From Streptomyces sp. Root1304 (GTDB taxonomy: Bacteria > Actinomycetota > Actinomycetes > Streptomycetales > Streptomycetaceae), in assembly GCF_001426405.1 (NCBI RefSeq), contig NZ_LMEP01000003.1:168292-232291 (forward strand): DNA of 64,000 nt, read 5' to 3'. Each line of letters starts with the position of its first letter. The first letter of the stretch is position 1. Shown piece after piece: positions 42,986 through 54,995 of the stretch. Under the pieces are notes generated by a model. That model was not told the origin of the DNA and did no database searches. It saw only the letters and a program-made list of their open reading frames with translations. The position numbers were made by a program, and so were the translations under genes.

Positions 42986-43591
42986 TCAGTCCTCGTCGGC
43001 CAGGATCAGGTACAGCCTCTTGCGGGCCTCGTTGATCACGCCGACGGCCTTCTGGCGCTGCTCGGTACTGCCGGTCTTCCAGACCTGCCCGAACGCCTCC
43101 ATCAGACCGAAGCCGGCCTGACGGACCTCGTTCATGGCCTCCCAGTCGACCCCGCGCCCGACCTCTTCCCACGGCGCCTCGGGGCCGCCCTCGGCCTCGG
43201 CACGCCCGGTGTCGGTGAGCGTGAACAGCTTCTTGCCGCCCTCGCTCGCGCTGGTGATCAGCCCCTCGTCCTCCAGCATCTGGAGGGTCGGGTAGACGGA
43301 GCCGGGGCTGGGCTTCCAGGCCCCGTCGCTGCGCTCGCCGATCTCGCGGATCATCTCGTAGCCGTGCATGGGACGGTCCTTGAGGAGAGCCAGGATCGAG
43401 GCCCGCACGTCACCGCGCCTGGCCCGCCCCCGGCCGCCTCCGTGACCGCGCCCGAAGGGCCCGCCACCGAACCCGGGCCCGAAGGGCCCGAACGCGGCCC
43501 GCCGCCCTTCGAAGTCCCCCCGAGGCCCGGGGCCGCAGCCTCCACGACCGGCTCCGTGTCCGTTTCCGTACTCGTGTCCATGTGAACGCAT
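42986..43591 (-). CDS. PadR-family transcriptional regulator
   Basis: A 201-residue regulator. The first 55 residues are Gly/Arg-rich (GPGFGGGPFGRGHGGGRGRARRG). The PadR winged HTH is at about 60-135 (VRASILALLKDRPMHGYEMIREIGERSDGAWKPSPGSVYPTLQMLEDEGLITSASEGGKKLFTLTDTGRAEAE). The C-terminal helical part gives dimerisation. A 10-bp palindrome lies 53 bp upstream of its start. Target unknown; autoregulation is likely. The divergent DUF1963 gene is a second candidate. Confidence 0.88.
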   Translation of the reverse strand: MRSHGHEYGNGHGAGRGGCGPGPRGDFEGRRAAFGPFGPGFGGGPFGRGHGGGRGRARRGDVRASILALLKDRPMHGYEMIREIGERSDGAWKPSPGSVYPTLQMLEDEGLITSASEGGKKLFTLTDTGRAEAEGGPEAPWEEVGRGVDWEAMNEVRQAGFGLMEAFGQVWKTGSTEQRQKAVGVINEARKRLYLILADED

Positions 43592-43643
43592 CGCAACGCT
43601 CCTTCCATCGGGATCACATCGTCGAACTGTCGCGATGCCTCAA

Positions 43644-43653
43644 CGATATATCG
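43644..43653. promoter_or_regulatory. CGATATATCG palindrome upstream of PadR gene
   Basis: A perfect 10-bp AT-cored palindrome CGATATATCG at 43644-43653, an unusual composition in this GC-rich DNA. It lies between the divergent PadR and DUF1963 genes. Sites of this form with an ATATAT core are typical for PadR regulators. Confidence 0.5.
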
Positions 43654-43742
43654 GAACCGTTCACCGAGCAAGACTCCCGACTGCTCGGCGCTGTCACCTC
43701 TCAGCGAGAGGACTCCGCCGCCCGACTGGCACGATGCCGGGC

Positions 43743-44414
43743 ATGGCGAGAACACTCCGCATCGAGGGCTTTTCCGCGACCGACCGGCCGGTCTCCACGC
43801 CGACCACCAAGTTCGGCGGCCAACCTGTATGGCTGAGGGGCCCGCAGTGGCCGATCAGCGCGGCATGGAACCGGCCGATGCGGTTCGTCGCCCAGATCGA
43901 GTTGGAGCAGGTGCTCGGAGCGGCCGGCCACGGGAAGGTGGCCTACGTCTTCGTGACCCACGGCGATCATGAGGAGGAGTTCTTCGACCCCGACATCATC
44001 GACCCCGACGGCGGCGAGAACGCGGTGATCGTGCAGCCGGGCGGCGACCACCCCGGCCAGGTACGGCCGTTGGCGACCGGACCGGGGCTCTACACCCGCG
44101 ACGGGTCGGCCGTGGAGTTCACCGCGGACCTCCGCCCCGTCGACGAGCCCGGCCCCCTGACGGATGGGGACCTCGGAGCGCTGCCCTCCGCCGACCGGGA
44201 CCACGGCGCCCAACCGATCGACGGCCACAAGATCGGCGGCACGCCGTCGTTCTTCCAGGGCGACGAGTGGCCGGACGGCGGCCCCTGGCGGCTGCTCCTG
44301 CAACTGGACTCGAACTGGGTGCCGTGCAGCCTCACCCTCGGCGCGGCGCCGAGACTGTTCGCCTTCGTGTCCGAGGACGGCTCCCGGGGCAAGCTGCTCA
44401 TCCAGGACTCCTGA
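43743..44414 (+). CDS. DUF1963 (YwqG-like) protein
   Basis: About 223 residues from ATG 43743 (ATG 43734 is also possible). DUF1963 features: TKFGGQPVWLRGPQWPIS, RFVAQIELEQV, AYVFVTHGDHEEEFFDPDIIDPDGGENAVIVQPGG, then KIGGTPSFFQGDEWP and WRLLLQLDSNWVPCSLTLGAAPRLFAFVSEDG. The two GGxPxWxxxxxWP-type boxes are the family hallmark. Function unknown; it is cytosolic. Confidence 0.82.
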   Translation: MARTLRIEGFSATDRPVSTPTTKFGGQPVWLRGPQWPISAAWNRPMRFVAQIELEQVLGAAGHGKVAYVFVTHGDHEEEFFDPDIIDPDGGENAVIVQPGGDHPGQVRPLATGPGLYTRDGSAVEFTADLRPVDEPGPLTDGDLGALPSADRDHGAQPIDGHKIGGTPSFFQGDEWPDGGPWRLLLQLDSNWVPCSLTLGAAPRLFAFVSEDGSRGKLLIQDS

Positions 44415-44608
44415 GCCGAACGGAGCCGCCCGCGGGAGCCGGCACCGCTCGGGCGCCCCGAGCCCCGAGCCCCGAGGCACCGCTCCGCGCCTCCCCCGGC
44501 CCCGTCACCACCCCGCCCGGGCCGGGTCCAGGGACGAGTCCGGGTCCGGGTCCAGTTCCCCGCGATTGGCCTTGGCCCGGTCGATCCGGGCCCCGGTACG
44601 GTCGCCCC

Positions 44609-45427
44609 ATGCGCATCCGAATCGTCGACGCCTTCACCGACCGGCCCTTCTCCGGCAACCCGGCCGGCGTCCTGCTCCTCGACTCCTTCCCCGACGACGA
44701 CTGGCTCCAGAAGGTCGCCGCCGAGGTCAACCTCTCCGAGACGGCCTTCGCCCACCCCCTGCCGGCCGGGGAGGCCGACGGCGAGGCGGACTGGGCCCTG
44801 CGCTGGTTCACGCCGACCACCGAGGTCGACATGTGCGGCCACGCCACCCTGGCGACGGCCCACGTCCTGCACTCCACCGGCACGGCGACGGGCACCGTCC
44901 GCTTCGCCGCGCGCTGCGGCGTCCTCAGCGCCACCGCCGAGGACGACGGCACCCTCACCATGGACTTCCCGACCTCGCCCCTCACTCCCGTCCCGGTCCC
45001 CGACGGCCTGGAGAAGGCGCTCGGAGCCGAGGTCGTCGCGGTCCACGACACAGCCGCGCACATCGGGGACCTCCTCGTCGAGCTGCGCGACGAGCCCACC
45101 GTGCGCGCGCTCCGCCCGGACTTCGCCGCCCTGCGGAAGCTCTCCTCGCGCGGCGTCATCGCGACCGCCGCCGCCGAGGACCCCGCCGGCGGCCACGACT
45201 TCGTCTCCCGCGGCTTCTTCCCCGCCGTCGGCATCGACGAGGACCCGGTGACCGGCAGCGCCCACACCGCGCTCGCCCCCTACTGGTCGGCCCGCTTCGG
45301 CCGCGACGACCTCGTCGGTTTCCAGGGCGGCGCCCGCACCGGCATCGTCCGCACCCGCCTGCGCGGCGACCGCACCCTCCTGAACGGCCACGCGGTCACG
45401 GTCATCGAGGGCGACCTGCACGTCTAG
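44609..45427 (+). CDS. PhzF-family isomerase/epimerase-like protein
   Basis: A 272-residue protein of the PhzF/diaminopimelate-epimerase-like fold. Motifs: IVDAFTDRPFSGNPAGVLLL at 5-24, SETAF with the catalytic-type E44, RWFTPTTEVDMCGHATLATAHVL and DEDPVTGSAHTALAPYW. It is similar to members outside phenazine loci, and no phenazine genes are near, so the substrate is unknown. Its last 26 bp overlap the convergent CPBP gene. Confidence 0.88.
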   Translation: MRIRIVDAFTDRPFSGNPAGVLLLDSFPDDDWLQKVAAEVNLSETAFAHPLPAGEADGEADWALRWFTPTTEVDMCGHATLATAHVLHSTGTATGTVRFAARCGVLSATAEDDGTLTMDFPTSPLTPVPVPDGLEKALGAEVVAVHDTAAHIGDLLVELRDEPTVRALRPDFAALRKLSSRGVIATAAAEDPAGGHDFVSRGFFPAVGIDEDPVTGSAHTALAPYWSARFGRDDLVGFQGGARTGIVRTRLRGDRTLLNGHAVTVIEGDLHV

Positions 45428-46277
45428 CGCAGCGGCCACGCGGCACCGGAAACGCGGACCGGGGCGTACGGAGAATCCGTACGCCCCGGTCCAGCCAGTC
45501 CACCCGGCCCGCCAGCAGCCCGTACCCGACGAACGCGACGATGTCGAGCAGCGAGTGCGCCACGACCAGCGGTCCGACCCGGCCCCAGCGCCGGTACAGC
45601 AGGACGAAGACCGCGCCCATCACGACGTTGCCGACGAAGCCGCCGATCCCCTGGTACAGGTGGTAGGAGCCGCGCAGCACCGAACTCGCCACCAGCGCGG
45701 CCATCGGCGTCCACCCCAACTGCCCCAGCCTGCGCAGCAGATAACCGACGACGATGACCTCCTCCAGGACGGAGTTCTGCACCGCCGAGAGGATCAGCAC
45801 GGGGTACTTCCACCACACGTCCGGCAGCGACTCGGGAACCACCGTCAGGTTGAAGCCGCTCGTCCTGGCCGCCAGGTAGAAGGCGAGGCCCGCGCTCCCG
45901 ATGCCCGCGGCGACCAGGGTCCCCCGCCCGAGGTCCGGCCACGGCCGGGTCCGGTCGAAGCCGATGGCCCGCAGTCCGGAGCCCTCGCGCATCAGCAGAT
46001 GGGCGACGAGGAGGACGGGGACCAGGGCCGTGGCGATGCCGAAGAGCTGCCAGGACAGGTCGAGCCACGGCCGTCCGGGCGCGTACGAGCCGTTGAGCGT
46101 CGCCGCCTGTTCCTTCAGCGCCCCGGTCCGGGTGAGCGAGCCGATGAAGCTGATGAGGGACGAGACCCCGCTCGCCCCGAGGGAGAGCGCCAGGACGATG
46201 AACGTCTCGGAGCGCAGCACCCGGCGCGACAGACCGTCGGGGGGCAGGGAAGCGTCACTCACTCGTTGCTCCGACAC
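45402..46277 (-). CDS. CPBP-family intramembrane protease-like protein
   Basis: About 291 residues from GTG 46277 (MSEQRVSD...); GTG 46280 and 46262 also have GGAG 6 nt upstream. Seven to eight helices. The CPBP motif EExxxR appears as EEVIVVG (E172-E173), so the Arg is not kept; H206 (SYHLYQG) and H241 (VAHSLLDIV) complete the usual active-site set. The C-terminal 30 residues are arginine-rich, and a terminator hairpin falls within them. Substrate unknown. Confidence 0.78.
   Translation of the reverse strand: MSEQRVSDASLPPDGLSRRVLRSETFIVLALSLGASGVSSLISFIGSLTRTGALKEQAATLNGSYAPGRPWLDLSWQLFGIATALVPVLLVAHLLMREGSGLRAIGFDRTRPWPDLGRGTLVAAGIGSAGLAFYLAARTSGFNLTVVPESLPDVWWKYPVLILSAVQNSVLEEVIVVGYLLRRLGQLGWTPMAALVASSVLRGSYHLYQGIGGFVGNVVMGAVFVLLYRRWGRVGPLVVAHSLLDIVAFVGYGLLAGRVDWLDRGVRILRTPRSAFPVPRGRCARRAGRPR
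45456..45492. terminator. 17-bp hairpin inside the 3' end of the CPBP gene
   Basis: Perfect arms 45456-45472 (GGACCGGGGCGTACGGA) and 45476-45492 with a GAA loop. It lies 29 bp after the PhzF stop and inside the last 90 bp of the convergent CPBP frame. Very likely the PhzF terminator, and possibly bidirectional, in which case the CPBP transcript would need readthrough or its frame ends later than the real protein. Confidence 0.8.
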
Positions 46278-46519
46278 CACGCCTGTCTCCACTTCCCGGT
46301 CACGAACGGCCGCCCGTCCGGCGGCCCCGACCACTTTGTCATGATCGGCCGCGCCGTCGGGCGCGGGGAAGCACGCCGGGAGGGGCCGCCGGCGAGCACC
46401 ACCGGGCAGACCGCCGGTACGACGCCGGTACGGCCCTTCGGGCAGCCCGCCGAGCCCCAGCAGCCGGCCCGCCGAGCCCCACCGGGCAGACCCCCCGGAA
46501 GGCCCCGGGAGCCCAGGCC

Positions 46520-48019
46520 TCAGCCGAGCCCCACCGGCCACGTGTGCACGGGCGCCCCCGCCCGCATCAAAGTCCGGTAGCGGCGCGTGGTCGCCGCGAG
46601 CGCCGCCTCCCGGTCGAGGCCCGATTCCAGGGCCCGGTGGAAGGTGTCGGCCTGCCAGGAGGCCCCGTTCACCCGCCGCAGACACCGCTGCTCGATCACC
46701 CCGAGGTAGAAGTCCCGGTCGGCGGGCTCGATGTGCCAGGCGTCGAGCCCCGCCGCGGCGAGCGGCAGCAGCTCGTCGAGGACCAGCCGTACCGCCGGCA
46801 CGGTCGCGACGCCCCCGGCCCTGCCGGCCCGGGGCCACCGCAGCTCCGCCTCGATGCCGTGGCGGCAGGCCGCGTCGAAGTTGGCCTCGGCGTCCTCGAA
46901 GGGCAGCCGCTTCCAGACCGGCCGGGGGTCGTCGGCCAGGGAGCGCACCAGCCCGTAGTAGAAGGCCGCGTTGGCGATGACGTCGGTGACGGTCGGCCCC
47001 GCGGGCAGCACCCGGTTCTCGACGCGCAGGTGCGGGACCCCGTCGACCCAGCCGTACACGGGCCGGTTCCAGCGGTAGACCGTGCCGTTGTGCAGGACGA
47101 GTTCCTGGAGGCGCGGCACCTCGCCCCGGTCCAGGACGAGCAGCGGGTCCTCCTCGTCGCAGAGGGGCAGCAGGGCGGGGAAGTACCGCACGTTCTCCTC
47201 GAAGAGGTCGTACACCGAGTCCACCCACCGCTCCCCGAACCAGGTGCGCGGCCGGACGCCCTGGGACTGCAGCTCGGGCGAACGGGTGTCGGTGGCCTGC
47301 TGGAACAGCGGCGGCCGGGACTCCCGCCACAGCTCGCGGCCGAAGACGAAGGGCGCGTTGGCGCCGAGCGCGATCTGCACCCCCGAGACGGCCTGCGCCG
47401 CGTTCCACACCGAGGCGAACCGGGCGGGCGTCACCTGGAGATGGAGCTGCACCGACGTGCAGGCCGCCTCGGGAACGATCGACTCCGAGGTGCAGAGCAG
47501 CCGTTCGACGCCGTGGATGTCGAGTGTGAAGTTCTCGCCCCGGGCCGCCAGGATCTGGTCGTTGAGGAGCGCGTAGCGGTCGGCCGCCGACAGGTTCTCC
47601 AGGACCAGATCGTCCTGGGTGAGCGTGGGCAGTATGCCGATCATGACGACGCTCGCGTCGAGTTCGGCCGCCTTGCGGTCCGCGTATCCGATTCCGGTTC
47701 CGATCTCCTCGGCGAGCCGGTCGAAAACGCGCCCGCCGAGCTGGTGGGGCGCGATGTTCACTTCGAGGTTGAACAAACCGAGTTCCGTCTGGAAATCGGG
47801 GCTCGCGATCTTTTCCAGAACCGGCCCGTTCAGCATGCGGGGCAGTCCGTCCGCGCCCGCGAGATTGAGTTCGATCTCCACGCCCATGAGATTGCGGGGC
47901 CGGTCGAACCTCTTCTCCGCGAGGAGCCTCGCGAGTCCCGCGAGGCACTGCTGGAGCTTTCTCCGGTAGTGCTGCCGGTCGGACGGGCCGAACCCGTCGG
48001 CCACGACCTTCTCCCCCAT
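46520..48019 (-). CDS. Glutamate-cysteine ligase family protein
   Basis: A 499-residue protein from ATG 48019 with GAGGG upstream. It has the GCS2-type signature: VEIELNLAGADGLPRMLN, ELGLFNLEVNIAPHQLGG, TLTQDDLVLENLSAADRYALLNDQIL, and TSESIVPEAACTSVQLHLQVTPARFASVWNAAQAVSG. The family makes gamma-glutamylcysteine-type bonds. In actinobacteria this may serve ergothioneine (EgtA) or another thiol, but no egtBCD genes are near, so the substrate is unproven. The N-terminal extension to 48175 is unlikely to be translated. Confidence 0.75.
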   Translation of the reverse strand: MGEKVVADGFGPSDRQHYRRKLQQCLAGLARLLAEKRFDRPRNLMGVEIELNLAGADGLPRMLNGPVLEKIASPDFQTELGLFNLEVNIAPHQLGGRVFDRLAEEIGTGIGYADRKAAELDASVVMIGILPTLTQDDLVLENLSAADRYALLNDQILAARGENFTLDIHGVERLLCTSESIVPEAACTSVQLHLQVTPARFASVWNAAQAVSGVQIALGANAPFVFGRELWRESRPPLFQQATDTRSPELQSQGVRPRTWFGERWVDSVYDLFEENVRYFPALLPLCDEEDPLLVLDRGEVPRLQELVLHNGTVYRWNRPVYGWVDGVPHLRVENRVLPAGPTVTDVIANAAFYYGLVRSLADDPRPVWKRLPFEDAEANFDAACRHGIEAELRWPRAGRAGGVATVPAVRLVLDELLPLAAAGLDAWHIEPADRDFYLGVIEQRCLRRVNGASWQADTFHRALESGLDREAALAATTRRYRTLMRAGAPVHTWPVGLG

Positions 48020-48500
48020 CGAAGCGTCCCTCCCCGAGTGGACGGCCGCCCACGGCGGCCGCGCGTCACGGACGATGATGCCCGGCCGACTGATCCACAA
48101 CGCCTGCGGAGGAGACCTCGCGGAGGATAGGCTGGATGCAGCGCCCCACGGGCACATTCCAAGGGCAAGGAACAAGCGACATATACCGATGTCCTATTGC
48201 CCGCTGAGCGGGGGTCGGAATTCAGCCCTCCACCTCTGCGCGGAATACGCAGGTGAGGACGCCGCCGACAGGCGATTCCGCTTCGACTGCCGTTGTTTTA
48301 CGGCTCGATGACGCCTTGTCAGGAATACCGGCGCGGTCTAGCGGAAACACTATGTGAACACGTGTCGTATAAACTCCGCGGACGAGGCAGAGTGTTGGCG
48401 CCCGGCCGCGGCCGTACGGCCCATCTCCGGCCCCGCCGCCGACAGCGCCGTCGTTCCTGCCCACGTTTCACCGTGTCTCCTGAGTGAGAGGCGACCCACC
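48020..48500. other. Divergent intergenic region
   Basis: 480 bp between the glutamate-cysteine ligase-like gene and the hypothetical gene at 48501. Nothing coding is convincing. Near 48320-48370 it is relatively AT-rich, with TTGTCA, GGTCTA and CGTGTCGTATAAAC, which may hold the promoter of the 48501 gene. The palindrome ACACGTGT is present at about 48358. Confidence 0.4.
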
Positions 48501-49091
48501 ATGCTCCGACCCTCCCCGGCCCCTGCGCCGGCCCTCCGCAGCGTCCTCGCGGCCCTCGGTTCGCCGACCGCCGTCCGCGAGGCCCGAACGCCCGCCCTGC
48601 GGGCCGCGCAGGGAACGCTGAGCCCCGAACACCCGCTGCCCGTGCACATCCTCGGAGTCTCCGGAGCGCCGGGCCACCCGCCCCGTGCCCGGCTCGCCGG
48701 CTGGCGCTTCCTGATCAGCGACGGGGACCGGGCCATCGCCGCCGCGGACACCATGCTCACCCCCGACGGCTGGTCCTTCTCGCACTTCTTCGAGGGGCCG
48801 TACGTCGCCGCCACCGAGCGCGCGCTGCTCCAGGCCGAGGCCCTGCCCGGCGCGTACCAGCCGAGGCTGCTGTCCGTGCCGCAGCTCTACATGCTGACCC
48901 TGTGGCTGCACGCGGAGCCGGAGGAGGACGGCGCGACCCCCGCCCCGGCCGCCGCGGACCTGATGGTGCCGCTGGCCCCCGCCCCGCCGGGGATCGCCGC
49001 CCACCGCGCCTACCAGGTCGCCGACCTCCTGCCCGTCCTCCGTACCCGCCTCGCGCCGCCGCCCCTCCTGGGCTCGGCGGCGCCCGCCTGA
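48501..49091 (+). CDS. Conserved hypothetical protein (196 residues)
   Basis: ATG 48501 has GAGAGG about 9 nt upstream. Residues 45-95 (HPLPVHILGVSGAPGHPPRARLAGWRFLISDGDRAIAAADTM) and 100-145 (SHFFEGPYVAATERALLQAEALPGAYQPRLLSVPQLYMLTLWLHAE) are well structured; the rest is alanine/proline-rich. No named domain recognised, no signal peptide. Divergent from the glutamate-cysteine ligase-like gene, with 480 bp between. Confidence 0.6.
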   Translation: MLRPSPAPAPALRSVLAALGSPTAVREARTPALRAAQGTLSPEHPLPVHILGVSGAPGHPPRARLAGWRFLISDGDRAIAAADTMLTPDGWSFSHFFEGPYVAATERALLQAEALPGAYQPRLLSVPQLYMLTLWLHAEPEEDGATPAPAAADLMVPLAPAPPGIAAHRAYQVADLLPVLRTRLAPPPLLGSAAPA

Positions 49092-49426
49092 TCCACCGCA
49101 CGCGCGTCGCCACCGCCCCGTGACCCGGCCGGGTCACGGGGCGCACTGCTGTCCGAGGAACCCGTCCGAACGCGCCGCCCGAACACCCCTCCCGGACGGA
49201 CTAGCCCGCTCGGACCACCCCGAACCACCCGAAGAGACGGTGCAGTTGGGCTGAACCGCCCCTGCGGGTGATGCGTCTTCCCCGGAGAGGACGAGCTGCC
49301 GCGAAATCCCTGCGGAAGACCGTCCATGGGGCAACACTGGGACCGGAACCGAACCGACCGACGGGGGCGGCCATGAGCGCCAAGAGCCGCAGGACATCCA
49401 CCACGACGCAGCGAGAGAACCCACCC
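49092..49426. other. Intergenic region before DUF5999
   Basis: 335 bp with no convincing gene. It could hold an N-terminal extension of the DUF5999 protein, since ATG 49373 is in frame with the start at 49427. A CCCCGTGACCCGGCCGGGTCACGGGG inverted repeat at about 49117-49142 is a probable terminator for the 48501 gene. Confidence 0.45.
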
Positions 49427-49633
49427 ATGTGCCAGCACCAGCCCGCCTGTCCCACCGCCGACTCCGCCGACCGGGAGGCGGCCCGACTGACGGCACACCA
49501 CCCGGAACAGGGCTGGAGCCTGCTGTGCAACGGCGTCCTGCTCTTCGAGGACACCGGTGAGCTGCTGCCGGACGGGCAGATCATCGCCCCTCACCGGCCG
49601 CTGACGACGGGCCGGGTGACGACGGCCGCCTGA
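49427..49633 (+). CDS. DUF5999 small protein
   Basis: A 68-residue protein starting MCQHQPACPTADSADREAAR, with HHPEQGWSLLCNGVLLFEDTGELLPDG and IIAPHRPL: the fixed pattern of DUF5999, a small actinobacterial family of unknown function. Cysteines at the N-terminus (CxxxxxC) and one in LLCNG could bind metal. A start at 49373 (86 residues) is in frame. Confidence 0.75.
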   Translation: MCQHQPACPTADSADREAARLTAHHPEQGWSLLCNGVLLFEDTGELLPDGQIIAPHRPLTTGRVTTAA

Positions 49634-49667
49634 AGGCGCCGGCGAGGACACCGTACGAGGGAAACGC

Positions 49668-49706
49668 CGAGGGCCGGCCCGGAGGAACATCCTCCGAACC
49701 GGCCCT
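49668..49706. terminator. Hairpin terminator between DUF5999 and gcvP
   Basis: GAGGGCCGG (49668-49676) pairs with CCGGCCCTC (49698-49706), with an inner GGAGGA/TCCTCC stem. It sits between two convergent genes and can serve both. Confidence 0.75.
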
Positions 49707-49743
49707 CGTCCGATGCCCGGGGCCGCTCACGGCCCCTCCTGGC

Positions 49744-52629
<2,886 letters not shown>

Positions 52630-52699
52630 GTACGGAGGCCTCCTGGTCGTCACGACCTGCGAGGGGCACCACGGCGCGGGTACCCGGACGGCCTCCCCC

Positions 52700-52906
52700 T
52701 CTGTCATCTCAACCTGAGAGTTTCACCGGCACGCCTCACGGCACGCCGGCTTTCACCGTCGGTGAGAGCGCATGCCGTGGACACCGCTCTGCTTTCCAGA
52801 GTGACCTCGTCCGCGCGGTACAGGGGCCTGAGAGATTCCGGGGAGGATTTGCTCCTTCGGCGTCCACCGGAAGGTTTCTCCGGAGGACTCTCCCGCACGG
52901 GGTCGA
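52700..52906 (-). ncRNA. Glycine riboswitch upstream of gcvP
   Basis: On the minus strand the region shows the glycine-aptamer hallmarks: GGGAGAGTCCTC at the start, CCGAAGGAGCAAATCC, and the closing ATCTCTCAGGCCCC. Further on there is CACTCTGGAAAGCAGAG, a second set with ACCGACGGTGAAAGCC and GGTGAAACTCTCAGG, and then GATGACAGAGGGGGAGG. This is the tandem-type arrangement usual for Streptomyces gcvP. The limits are approximate. It should switch on gcvP when glycine is high. Confidence 0.88.
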
Positions 52907-53018
52907 CAGCCACAGCCAGCCTACCAGCGCGGTTGCGGCTGCCATCGCTCAAGTGGCCGACATCCCAGTTGTGCACTTTCGTAGGGGTGTAGAGCAGTTG
53001 CGACCAGTTGGAGGGACC

Positions 53019-53393
53019 GTGCAGACCGACATCGATCCGCGCAGCCTGATCGGCCGCAAGGCGTTCGACCGGAACGGACACAAGATCGGAACCGTGGACG
53101 AGGTGTACCTGGACGACGCGACCGGCATCCCGGAATGGGCCGCGGTCCGCACCGGACTGTTCAGCCGGGACGCCTTCGTCCCGCTGGAGCCGAGCGAACT
53201 GGCCGGCGACGGCCTCCACGTCCCCTACGAACGCGCCCTGATCAAGGACGCACCCGACTTCGGCGTGGGCCGCCACCTCTCCCCGGAACAGGAACTCCAG
53301 CTCTACCGCCACTACAGCATGGCCCTCCCGCCGCCCCCCACGGACGCCCCGGACACCGACTTCGGCCGCCTGGCGGGCCAGGACGGCACCTGA
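53019..53393 (+). CDS. PRC-barrel domain protein
   Basis: A 124-residue protein from GTG 53019 with GGAGGG 4 nt upstream. PRC-barrel: LIGRKAFDRNGHKIGTVDEVYLDDATGIPEWAAVRTGLFSRDAFVPLEPSELAGDGLHVPYERALIKDAPDF. The last 35 residues are more variable. Many such actinobacterial proteins are stress-linked and of unknown role. It is divergent from gcvP and its riboswitch. Confidence 0.85.
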   Translation: MQTDIDPRSLIGRKAFDRNGHKIGTVDEVYLDDATGIPEWAAVRTGLFSRDAFVPLEPSELAGDGLHVPYERALIKDAPDFGVGRHLSPEQELQLYRHYSMALPPPPTDAPDTDFGRLAGQDGT

Positions 53394-53462
53394 CGCACGG
53401 ACGGGACGACGCACCCGGTCCCAGGCCCCGTACGGCCTCGGGGCCGGGCTCACCCGTACCCG

Positions 53463-54866
53463 TCACTCCCCCTCGTCCCCCCGCACCAGCGGCAACGGCT
53501 CCGACGGCTCCAGTTCCGGATCGTCCACGGAGAACGTCCGCACCCGCCCGGGTCCGGACCACGGTTCCTCGAACCGCACCGTGACCCGACCGACCCCGCT
53601 CCCCTGGACCCACCCGGCCCCGTGCACCGCGTGCCGTACGTCGTGGCCGGGCGACCAGTGCCGCTCCACGGCCTCCTCGGCCCCACCGGGCGCGACAGCG
53701 CCGCCCGCCGCGGTCTCCGTACCGTCGGCCGCGCGCACGGCGTCCCCGGCGCCCCCCTCGCCCGCACGCTCGGAGTCCTCCGCCTCCCCCCGCGCCTCCG
53801 CCTGAGCGAACAGGTCCTCCTGGGTGTAGTCCGCGAGCCCGCTCACGCCCACCCCGAGCAGCCGCACGCCCCCGGTCGTGTCCACGCCCTCCAGCAGGCG
53901 CCCCACGGCCTCCCGGACCACCGCGGGGTCGTCGGTGGGCCCCCGGAGCGTCTCGGACCGGGTCAGCGTGGAGAAGTCGTAGCGCCGCACCTTCAGGACG
54001 ATCGTCCGCCCCGAGTGCCCCGAGGCCCGCAGCCGCCCGACGCACCGCTCCGCGAGCCGCTCCACCTCGACCCGGATGCGGACCCGGTCGTGCAGGTCGA
54101 CGTCGAAGGTGTCCTCGACCGACACCGACTTGGCATCCCGCTCGGCCACCACGGCCCGGTCGTCGTACCCCTGGGCCATCCGGTACAGCGAGGCCCCGTG
54201 CGCCCGCCCCAGGAGCCGTACGAGCTCGTCCTCGCCCGCCTCCGCGAGGTCGGCCACCGTGGTCATCCCGGCCCGCCGCAGATGCTCCCCGGTGGCCGGC
54301 CCCACCCCGGGCAGGATCCGCACCGACCGGGGGCCGAGCAGCTCGCGCTCGGTCCCGGGCTCGATCAGGACGAGCCCGTCGGGCTTGGCCTCCTCGGAGG
54401 CGATCTTCGCGATCATCTTGGACCCCGCGAGCCCCACGGAACCGGTGAGTCCCGTCGTCGCCAGGATGTCGACCCGCAGCCGCTCCCCGGCGGCCCGCGC
54501 GCTCGCGCTGTCGTCGGCCACGCCTCCGGCCTCCAGGTCGACGAAGGCCTCGTCGAGGCTGAGCGGCTCGACGAGCGGGGAGAGCCGCCCGAGCAGTTCC
54601 ATGACCTGCTCGCTGATCGAGCGGTAGAAGGCGAACCGGGGCACGAGGTAGGCGGCGTTCGGCGCGAGCCGTCGCGCCTGGCCCATCGGCATCGCCGAGT
54701 GCACGCCGAAGCGACGCGCCTCGTACGAGGCGGTGGCGACCACCCCGCGCGGCCCGAGGCCGCCGACGACCACCGGTTTTCCGCGCAGGCTGGGCTTCGC
54801 CGCCTGTTCGGCGGCGGCGAAGAACGCATCCATGTCGAGATGCAGGATCGTCGGCGCGGCTCTCAC
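53463..54866 (-). CDS. dinB: DNA polymerase IV (Y family)
   Basis: A 467-residue translesion polymerase. Palm motifs are LHLDMDAFFAAAE (metal-binding D at 10/12) and SLDEAFVDLE; fingers are ASYEARRFGVHSAMPM. The little finger follows (DTFDVDLHDRVRIRVEVERLAER). The C-terminal 100 residues are Asp/Glu/Ala-rich and go beyond the usual length (about 350-400); that tail may be natural to this clade. The GTG start at 54866 gives the normal MRAAPTILHLDMD N-terminus. No beta-clamp motif could be assigned with certainty. Confidence 0.92.
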   Translation of the reverse strand: MRAAPTILHLDMDAFFAAAEQAAKPSLRGKPVVVGGLGPRGVVATASYEARRFGVHSAMPMGQARRLAPNAAYLVPRFAFYRSISEQVMELLGRLSPLVEPLSLDEAFVDLEAGGVADDSASARAAGERLRVDILATTGLTGSVGLAGSKMIAKIASEEAKPDGLVLIEPGTERELLGPRSVRILPGVGPATGEHLRRAGMTTVADLAEAGEDELVRLLGRAHGASLYRMAQGYDDRAVVAERDAKSVSVEDTFDVDLHDRVRIRVEVERLAERCVGRLRASGHSGRTIVLKVRRYDFSTLTRSETLRGPTDDPAVVREAVGRLLEGVDTTGGVRLLGVGVSGLADYTQEDLFAQAEARGEAEDSERAGEGGAGDAVRAADGTETAAGGAVAPGGAEEAVERHWSPGHDVRHAVHGAGWVQGSGVGRVTVRFEEPWSGPGRVRTFSVDDPELEPSEPLPLVRGDEGE

Positions 54867-54995
54867 AGGTCCGATGCTGCCCTACGCCACTGACAACGCG
54901 GCCCCGGCACGTCAGGAGCCGGCCCCGTCACGCCCCGGGGCCCGCCCGGTCACGCCCCGAAGCCCGCCCACCTGTCACGGCGCGAGCCGCCCGGC

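Noticed and set aside
48075..48311. Small plus-strand open frame in the divergent gap
   Set aside because: It overlaps the start region of the glutamate-cysteine ligase-like gene and has no codon bias or Shine-Dalgarno.
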